NCBI GenBank assembly: GCA_964630455.1
Contig: CAZVVA010000134.1
Location: 1 to 10,722 of the forward strand
DNA: 10,722 bases
From: JAUWMI01 sp964630455
GTDB lineage: Bacteria > Sumerlaeota > Sumerlaeia > MWCT01 > JAUWMI01
Direction of reading: 5' to 3'
The translations under genes and the position numbers were made by a program. The notes under the pieces were generated by a model that saw nothing but the letters and a program-made list of their open reading frames with translations, was not told where the DNA came from and did not search any database. This document shows, piece after piece, positions 6,739-10,722 of the stretch. The first letter of the stretch is position 1; every line of letters starts with the position of its first letter.

Positions 6739-6811
6739 TCAGCGCCTGTATTCCTCTTCGTTTCAAAATCGGAGTCAGACGACTGCCATTTGCGATGGCT
6801 CGCCTCTGGGA

Positions 6812-7834
6812 TTAGAGCAGACCCGCGGTTTCTCGAAATCCACGCATCAGATTAAGGCAGTGAACAGCCTGACCCGCTGCACCCTTCACCAAATTGTCTA
6901 TAGCCGTTAACACAATGACCCGCTGAGTCCGCGCATCAACTACCACGCCGATGTCGCAAAAGTTCGAATACGTCACAGCCCGCGTGTTTGGTAGTGTATT
7001 CACAGGCAGCACGCGCACAAATGGGGCACCTTGATAAAATTCCTGGTAGCACTTCAGAATTGCCTCTTCATCAACCATGCTTTTCAACTTCATGTAGATC
7101 GTGCTGAGAATCCCTCGATTCATCGGTACCAGGTGCGGCGTAAAGGTGATTTGCAACGGCACTCCTGCCAGCCCCGACAGCTTCTCTTCAATCTCCGGTG
7201 TGTGGCGATGCTGGACCACACTGTAGGCCGCAAGCGACTCGTTGCATTCGGGAAAATGTGTTGCTGGCGTAGGGCTACGCCCTGCCCCCGATACGCCGGA
7301 TTTCGCATCCACTATGATTGACTGCGGATCAACATACTCTTTTCCCATAAGCGGCGCACACCCAAGAATCACACTCGTCGGATAGCAACCCGGCACCGCA
7401 ACAATTCGGGCCTTTCTGATCGCTTCGCTAAACAGTTCCGGCAGCCCGTAGACCGCCTCTCTGCTCAGCTTCGGATCAAGGTGGCGCACCCCGTAGGTCT
7501 TTTCGTAGCATGTGACATCGTCAAAGCGAAAATCGGCGCTTAAATCCAGAATGATTTTCCCCGCCTTGTACAACGGCACGACATACTCCTGCGATACCTT
7601 GTGCGGCAGCGCGAGAAAGACAACATCAGTCTCCTGCGCAATACGCTCGATATCTGCTGGCGTAATATCCGCATCAAGCTCCCCTCGGAACTGTGGATAC
7701 ACAGATGAGAGCACGACCGGCTTCTCAAGCTTATCCGCCAGGATGGTAAGCTTTACCTCTGGATGGTGTTGCAACAGCCGCACCAGCTCAGCACCAGCGT
7801 ATCCCAGCGCACCAACTATACCTACCCGTAGCAT
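6812..7834 (-). CDS. argC: N-acetyl-gamma-glutamyl-phosphate reductase ArgC
   Basis: ArgC (340 aa) reduces N-acetylglutamyl phosphate to the semialdehyde with NADPH, third step of arginine synthesis. The N-terminus MLRVGIVGALGYAGAELVRLL has the dinucleotide-binding glycines of the family (8-14). LALPHKVS (74-81) and DLSADFR (97-103) are typical. Catalytic Cys150 sits in VAVPGCYPTSVILG, the family's PGCYPT signature. GVSGAGR (about 180-186) and HRHTPEI (about 210-216) complete the set. Length is normal for the long-type ArgC. Upstream of the ATG is only a modest GGATAA site. It is the first gene of the minus-strand argC-argJ-argB run, so the promoter should lie in the gap to its right. Confidence 0.97.
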   Translation of the reverse strand: MLRVGIVGALGYAGAELVRLLQHHPEVKLTILADKLEKPVVLSSVYPQFRGELDADITPADIERIAQETDVVFLALPHKVSQEYVVPLYKAGKIILDLSADFRFDDVTCYEKTYGVRHLDPKLSREAVYGLPELFSEAIRKARIVAVPGCYPTSVILGCAPLMGKEYVDPQSIIVDAKSGVSGAGRSPTPATHFPECNESLAAYSVVQHRHTPEIEEKLSGLAGVPLQITFTPHLVPMNRGILSTIYMKLKSMVDEEAILKCYQEFYQGAPFVRVLPVNTLPNTRAVTYSNFCDIGVVVDARTQRVIVLTAIDNLVKGAAGQAVHCLNLMRGFRETAGLL

Positions 7835-7951
7835 TTGTTATCCATTTCCATGTAGTTATGAAACACCGCGTATTCAACGGCACACAGCTTTTATGAGAAA
7901 ACCCTCCCAGAATGCAACATTTTTTTCCTCAAGTCCACAACAAAGACAACT

Positions 7952-7960
7952 ATGATACCA
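7952..7960 (-). promoter_or_regulatory. candidate extended -10 promoter for argCJB
   Basis: On the minus strand TGGTATCAT fits an extended -10 (TGn plus TATCAT, five of six to consensus), which would start transcription near 7945 and leave a leader of about 110 bases. No convincing -35 is found at 16-18 bp, so this is tentative. I see no clear ARG-box (TGAAT...ATTCA) in the leader. Confidence 0.28.
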
Positions 7961-8000
7961 CGACGGCACAACGTGTAATACAATCTAGAGACATAGGATG

Positions 8001-8028
8001 TAGGGGCGACCCGTTGGGTCGCCCCCAG
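8001..8028. repeat. TAGGGGCGACCC hairpin repeat
   Basis: Perfect 10-bp stem GGGGCGACCC (8003-8012) and GGGTCGCCCC (8016-8025) around a GTT loop, preceded by GTA and followed by CAG. Same edge design as the elements at 4466 and 5498, with a different stem core. It lies between the end of the glycosyltransferase gene and the argC promoter region. It may help terminate the glycosyltransferase transcript, although no T-tract follows. Confidence 0.7.
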
Positions 8029-8175
8029 TATATCAATAATCACAGCGTTAACTCTTTCGTCTTGTACGTTGTGTCGTAGTGGTTTATGCGCCTTAGGAGT
8101 ATTAAGATTCTATTTTAATCGGTGTCTCTGAATGTCGAACTCTATGTCGAAGCCACTCAACGTGTCACCCTGCAT

Positions 8176-9774
8176 TCAGACACGCCAGCGCGCATTCCAG
8201 GCCTCAGCATTCAGCCCAATACGTAGCATCTTTGGCTGTGCATCGGGATAGTCTGCGCGTTGCCCAAATACGTGGTATTCGTTGATATCATATGGATGAT
8301 TAGCTTTCAGCACATAAAGCAGCACGTATTGCTCACGAAATCGATCGTCGCGCGCCGTATCTGCCAGGTGCCCGATCAACGGCACACTATTTTGCGCGTA
8401 CAGCACCACATAGTCGGGATTTCTTCTCAGCAGCAACTCCGTAGAGTAGCCCCTGTGCGCGATCTCCACGTCCATCAATCCGAGCAGGTCAATAATACGA
8501 TGGCGGGAATAGTAGCCGAGTTGGCCCATCTGATCTGCAGCAAGCAGTCCATCCGCAGGCAAGTGCTCGTGCAGCCAGCGTCCCACCTCACCTCCGAGAA
8601 GAACTGGCGGTTCAAGAAACCATTGCACACGCGCTCCAAAGTCCCAGCGCATGAGAAACTCCCACGTGCGCACGTGCACGCGGGTACGCGGTGCATCGAG
8701 ATTCCTGTACGTGTAGAAATTCATGCCTAATACCGCCAAACACACCAACCCAAGGGCAATCCGACGCACTGCCAACTGTTCCTTCGCGCTTCGTAGCAAC
8801 TCATGAATCAGCAAAATGACAAACGGAATCATTGGAATATAGTGGCGAAATGGCGCGGCGAAAATATCACCAATCGCAAGCGTATATAGTGTTACCGCTG
8901 CCGCTATTGCCCCCAATACCAGCAGCGTGCGTCTGCGCTCGGCAGACTTTTGTCCGATCGTCAAAAAGACCGGCAGCGCTACCAGTGGAATAAACGACCA
9001 CGACTTGACGAACTGCCACAGCATACCGATGCTTGGCCGTTGCCAGAAGTACAGCGGCGCGGTCTTTGCATACACGGTGTTCGGAAACGGGTACCCATAG
9101 TAGCTCATGCGCCACAAAATGTAAGCGCTGAAGATTACAGTATAGGGAAGAAAGAAGCGCAGCATGGGTGCGATCGTTTGCCGTTCAGGTGTGCGTTTCA
9201 GCATTGCATTGTAATCAATCAGAAAGAAGGGAACCAGCACCCAGAAGTAGAGAAATCCTTCCGGCCGCGTGAGCGCCACAGCCGCAAACATAAATGAACT
9301 CGCCATGTACCGCCGCCGAACAAAGTAATATACTGCCACCAGGATGAGCAGCGCGTAGAAGCACGTTTCTAGCCCGCGGTCGCTATTGTAGTGAAGCATC
9401 GGATTGAAAAATACGAGCAGCGGCGCCATCAGATAGACAATTGGAATATCCTTCTGCCTTCTTTCGACGAAAAAGAAGCCAACGACAATGAGAATCAGCG
9501 CGTTCGCCAGCACTCCCAGCACCTTTGAGCTGTTGATCACCCCAAGGCCCACAAAACGCAATAGCGCCAGAAGCATCACCCACAGGAAGTTCGAATAGCC
9601 CTCCACTCGTTCGCCGGAGTTGTAAACCAAGCCCTCGCCTTCGACAAAATTCTCTACATAGCGAAAACTGATAAAACAGTCCTCACCGATGTGGCTAAAT
9701 GTAACGATTGAATAAGGAACCAGAACAACGGCCAGTGCAACAACGATATAAATGTAAGTCCGTCTAGGAATCAT
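8176..9774 (-). CDS. polytopic GT-C-type membrane glycosyltransferase
   Basis: A 532-residue integral membrane protein with roughly ten hydrophobic segments spread through residues 8-350 and a soluble, probably extracytoplasmic C-terminal part from about 355. After the first membrane helix comes GEDCFISFRYVENFVEGEGLVYN (30-52), with E31-D32 as the acidic motif of the first outside loop that GT-C enzymes using polyprenyl-phosphate sugars need. GERVEGYSNFLW (54-65), the conserved RGLETCFYALL (133-143), ALTRPEGFLYF (167-177), YYGYPFPNTVYAK (225-237) and GDIFAAPFRHYIPM (302-315) together resemble proteins annotated as AftB- or WbtF-like sugar transferases. Likely role: transfer of a lipid-linked sugar to a cell-envelope glycan; donor and acceptor cannot be told. 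The frame extends to a TTG at 9849, but the ATG at 9774 puts the first helix at a normal distance. No clear ribosome binding site precedes either start. It is monocistronic here. Confidence 0.82.
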   Translation of the reverse strand: MIPRRTYIYIVVALAVVLVPYSIVTFSHIGEDCFISFRYVENFVEGEGLVYNSGERVEGYSNFLWVMLLALLRFVGLGVINSSKVLGVLANALILIVVGFFFVERRQKDIPIVYLMAPLLVFFNPMLHYNSDRGLETCFYALLILVAVYYFVRRRYMASSFMFAAVALTRPEGFLYFWVLVPFFLIDYNAMLKRTPERQTIAPMLRFFLPYTVIFSAYILWRMSYYGYPFPNTVYAKTAPLYFWQRPSIGMLWQFVKSWSFIPLVALPVFLTIGQKSAERRRTLLVLGAIAAAVTLYTLAIGDIFAAPFRHYIPMIPFVILLIHELLRSAKEQLAVRRIALGLVCLAVLGMNFYTYRNLDAPRTRVHVRTWEFLMRWDFGARVQWFLEPPVLLGGEVGRWLHEHLPADGLLAADQMGQLGYYSRHRIIDLLGLMDVEIAHRGYSTELLLRRNPDYVVLYAQNSVPLIGHLADTARDDRFREQYVLLYVLKANHPYDINEYHVFGQRADYPDAQPKMLRIGLNAEAWNARWRV

Positions 9775-9869
9775 ACATGGATGACTTGAGCCGCACACGT
9801 CATGAATTCCAAAAAGCAGACGCGGAGCTTTCGCAAAGCCCAAGCTCAATGCTAGAGATTTCAGTCCAC

Positions 9870-9878
9870 ATTATATCA
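9870..9878 (-). promoter_or_regulatory. extended -10 promoter of the glycosyltransferase gene
   Basis: Minus-strand TGATATAAT is a perfect TGnTATAAT extended -10 element. No good -35 lies at 17 bp (GCTGAA), which extended -10 promoters tolerate. Transcription would start near 9863, leaving a leader of about 89 bases to the ATG at 9774. That would put the alternative TTG at 9849 only about 14 bases from the transcript end. Confidence 0.55.
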
Positions 9879-9940
9879 GGTTTGGGCATTTTTTCAGCCT
9901 CAATCGGGGTGTAAGAATACTCATTATCCATGACACGATT

Positions 9941-9978
9941 TCGTTTAGCAGGGCTTCAGCCCGCTCACTTTGCTTTGA
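9941..9978. repeat. TCGTTTAG-hairpin-GCTC repeat, copy 1
   Basis: TCGTTTAG is followed by the hairpin AGC-A-GGGC-TTCA-GCCC-GCT (9947-9964) and then GCTCACTTTGCTTTG. The layout matches copy 2 at 10081 (TCGTTTAG, hairpin, GCTCCTCTTTGC), but the stem sequence differs. Confidence 0.5.
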
Positions 9979-10080
9979 TATACTTAATGCAGCATATCTT
10001 TACAGCTGGTGTCGCATGGAGCTTGGGCATTTTCCATTATCATTTGGAGTGAAAGCCGACCACATCCACGCGATCCGGCA

Positions 10081-10113
10081 TCGTTTAGTCCGCCTAGGCG
10101 GGCTCCTCTTTGC
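10081..10113. repeat. TCGTTTAG-hairpin-GCTC repeat, copy 2
   Basis: TCGTTTAG is followed by the 12-bp perfect palindrome CCGCCTAGGCGG (10090-10101), extended to 10087-10104 by AG/CT pairs around a T-G position, and then GCTCCTCTTTGC. The flanks match copy 1 at 9941; the stem is unrelated. Confidence 0.5.
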
Positions 10114-10114
10114 A

Positions 10115-10178
10115 CCCGGCTTTAGTCGGGGTGTGGCAAGGAGAAATTAAAAGCCCCAAGCGCGCTTTAGCGTGGCTT
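10115..10178. repeat. two further CTTTAG-loop hairpins
   Basis: CCCG (10115-10118) pairs with CGGG (10127-10130) around GCTTTAGT. AAGCC (10151-10155) pairs with GGCTT (10174-10178), with an inner CGC-GCTTTA-GCG. Both loops carry CTTTAG, recalling the GCTTTAGC-type intergenic palindromes common in repeat-rich environmental genomes. No gene lies here. Confidence 0.4.
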
Positions 10179-10381
10179 ATCGAATCCACGGGTCTAGCAG
10201 TACACTCCAGCAGCTAGTGACGCTGTCTATACACCACTCCTTCTCACGATTTGCAAGATGATTTTTGTCAGTCTGTCAAACTGCTTTCAGATAAGGGATC
10301 ACCCAAGCCACCCGGTATTGCCTTGCTGATGTTTGGAGGCTACGCCACGTATTTAGATGCAGAGCTTAGGCTTAATCGGGG

Positions 10382-10411
10382 TTGACATCTCAATTTTTTT
10401 TAATGTATGCT
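10382..10411 (+). promoter_or_regulatory. sigma-70-type promoter of the acyl-CoA dehydrogenase gene
   Basis: A perfect -35 TTGACA (10382-10387), an 18-base AT-rich spacer with a T8 run, and TATGCT (10406-10411) as a fair -10. Transcription would begin near 10418, giving a leader of about 90 bases. The -35 directly abuts a TTAATCGGGGT motif shared with 9900 and 10121. Confidence 0.5.
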
Positions 10412-10508
10412 TTTTAGGTTTTTCGGCTGGCCTTTTGCGCAGTGCAAGCATAAGATTTTGAATCAAGTCTTGTCTCAACTCACCAATTCTCATGAGAGGA
10501 TAGCAGCT

Positions 10509-10722
10509 ATGGATTACGGATTCAATGAACTGCAACAGATGGTCCGTGACTTGGCGCGCAAGATCGCCGAAGAACGGATTTTGCCCGAACGCGCCCGGCT
10601 GGACGAAGAGGAAGAGTATCCCGGGGAGGTTATGAAGACGCTCTCCGATTCCGACATGCTTGGCATCTACATCCCCGAAGAATATGGCGGTATGGGCGGC
10701 GGCTGCAGGGCGCTCAGCATTG
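10509..10722 (+). CDS. acyl-CoA dehydrogenase, N-terminal part (3' end cut by window)
   Basis: ATG at 10509 has GAGAGGA 8 bases upstream, and the frame stays open to the window end (71 codons). The translation begins MDYGFNELQQMVRDLARKI and continues with IAEERILPERARLDEEEEYP, then LSDSDMLGIYIPEEYGGMGGG. This is the all-helical N-terminal domain of the acyl-CoA dehydrogenase superfamily: the LARKIAEERILP helix, the hydrophobic LGIYIPEEYGGMGG segment with its G-rich turn, and the usual spacing between them. These flavoenzymes oxidise acyl-CoA thioesters to enoyl-CoA and pass electrons to ETF. The catalytic glutamate and the chain-length-determining residues lie beyond the window, so the substrate (fatty acyl, branched-chain or other) cannot be assigned. 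It is transcribed divergently from the glycosyltransferase. Confidence 0.9.
   Translation, partial: MDYGFNELQQMVRDLARKIAEERILPERARLDEEEEYPGEVMKTLSDSDMLGIYIPEEYGGMGGGCRALSI

Larger units (their letters stand above)
7835..8175. other. intergenic region between argC and the glycosyltransferase gene
   Basis: These 341 bases separate two minus-strand genes. They should hold the end of the glycosyltransferase transcript and the promoter of the arginine genes. The left half contains a poor promoter candidate (about 7952-7960). A strong hairpin is centred on 8014. From 8041 to 8175 I see no gene, RNA or strong structure; the sequence is moderately AT-rich. Confidence 0.6.
9835..10031. repeat. imperfect 18-bp inverted repeat pair (16/18) bounding about 197 bp
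   Basis: The left arm at 9835-9852 (AAAGCCCAAGCTCAATGC) is the reverse complement of the right arm at 10014-10031 (GCATGGAGCTTGGGCATT) at 16 of 18 positions, with a 10-base perfect core. TTGGGCATTTT occurs at 10023-10033 and again directly at 9882-9892. The bounded segment includes the hairpin at 9949-9965 and the glycosyltransferase promoter. It could be the relic of a small non-autonomous element; no target-site duplication was identified. Confidence 0.4.
9775..10508. other. repeat-rich divergent intergenic region (734 bp)
   Basis: It separates the divergent glycosyltransferase and acyl-CoA dehydrogenase genes and must hold both promoters. It contains a near-consensus minus-strand -10, a plus-strand TTGACA promoter, several palindromes (9949-9965, 10087-10104, 10115-10130, 10151-10178), three TCGGGGT-bearing motifs and an imperfect 18-bp inverted repeat. 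No open frame with a plausible ribosome binding site or protein character is present, and no tRNA or CRISPR is seen. From 10180 to 10360 nothing stands out. Confidence 0.65.

Noticed and set aside
6197..6910. 237-codon open frame on the plus strand opposite argJ and the argC 3' end
   Set aside because: It is antisense to strongly supported argJ and argC, has no ribosome binding site, and is rich in Ser, Arg, His and Cys, as expected from a shadow frame.
7861..7900. Possible ARG-box (TTGAAT...TTTCATA) in the argC leader
   Set aside because: Only half-site resemblance with the wrong centre and spacing; not enough to call an ArgR operator.
9941..10178. Closely spaced hairpins considered as a CRISPR array
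   Set aside because: Units are not identical and spacing is irregular, with no constant-length spacers and no cas genes nearby.
10174..10196. TATCGAATCC stretch resembling a tRNA T-arm
   Set aside because: Lacks GTTC and any pairing acceptor or anticodon arm around it; no tRNA can be folded here.

Overview
The window is a 10.7 kb stretch of bacterial chromosome of moderate GC content. It carries eight intact or near-intact genes and one gene cut at each edge. Genes use ATG starts with AGGA-type ribosome binding sites, as in an ordinary mesophilic bacterium. There is no rRNA, tRNA, phage or transposase gene. An argC-argJ-argB acetyl-cycle arginine cluster next to poorly characterised families, with intergenic spaces full of palindromic repeats, suggests an uncultured or candidate-phylum lineage (Armatimonadota, Chloroflexota or Sumerlaeota-like). 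That placement is a low-confidence inference; no marker gene is present.

Left edge (1-818): the 3' end of a plus-strand gene encodes tandem beta-rich domains of about 172 residues. It converges on the minus-strand genes across a gap holding two hairpins. From 7834 down to 819, seven minus-strand genes lie head to tail: argC, argJ, argB, a nanE-like ManNAc-6-P epimerase, an FAD-dependent oxidoreductase (PF12831 type), an AAC(3)-family N-acetyltransferase whose start overlaps the oxidoreductase stop, and a small HExxH putative metalloprotease. The three arginine genes give N-acetylglutamate to N-acetylglutamate semialdehyde plus recycling of the acetyl group. The next three look like a separate small module for an acetylated amino sugar or a related amine; this is inference.

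Right part (7835-10722): a gap of about 340 bp holds the presumed argC promoter and a strong hairpin. Next is a minus-strand polytopic GT-C-type glycosyltransferase. A 734 bp divergent intergenic region follows, with a good extended -10 promoter for the glycosyltransferase, several repeat hairpins and a TTGACA promoter. Last is the start of a plus-strand acyl-CoA dehydrogenase running off the window.

The most distinctive non-coding signal is a set of dispersed hairpins with the same flanks (TAGGG...CCCTA) but entirely different, internally complementary stem sequences. A second set (TCGTTTAG-hairpin-GCTC) is built on the same principle in the divergent region.
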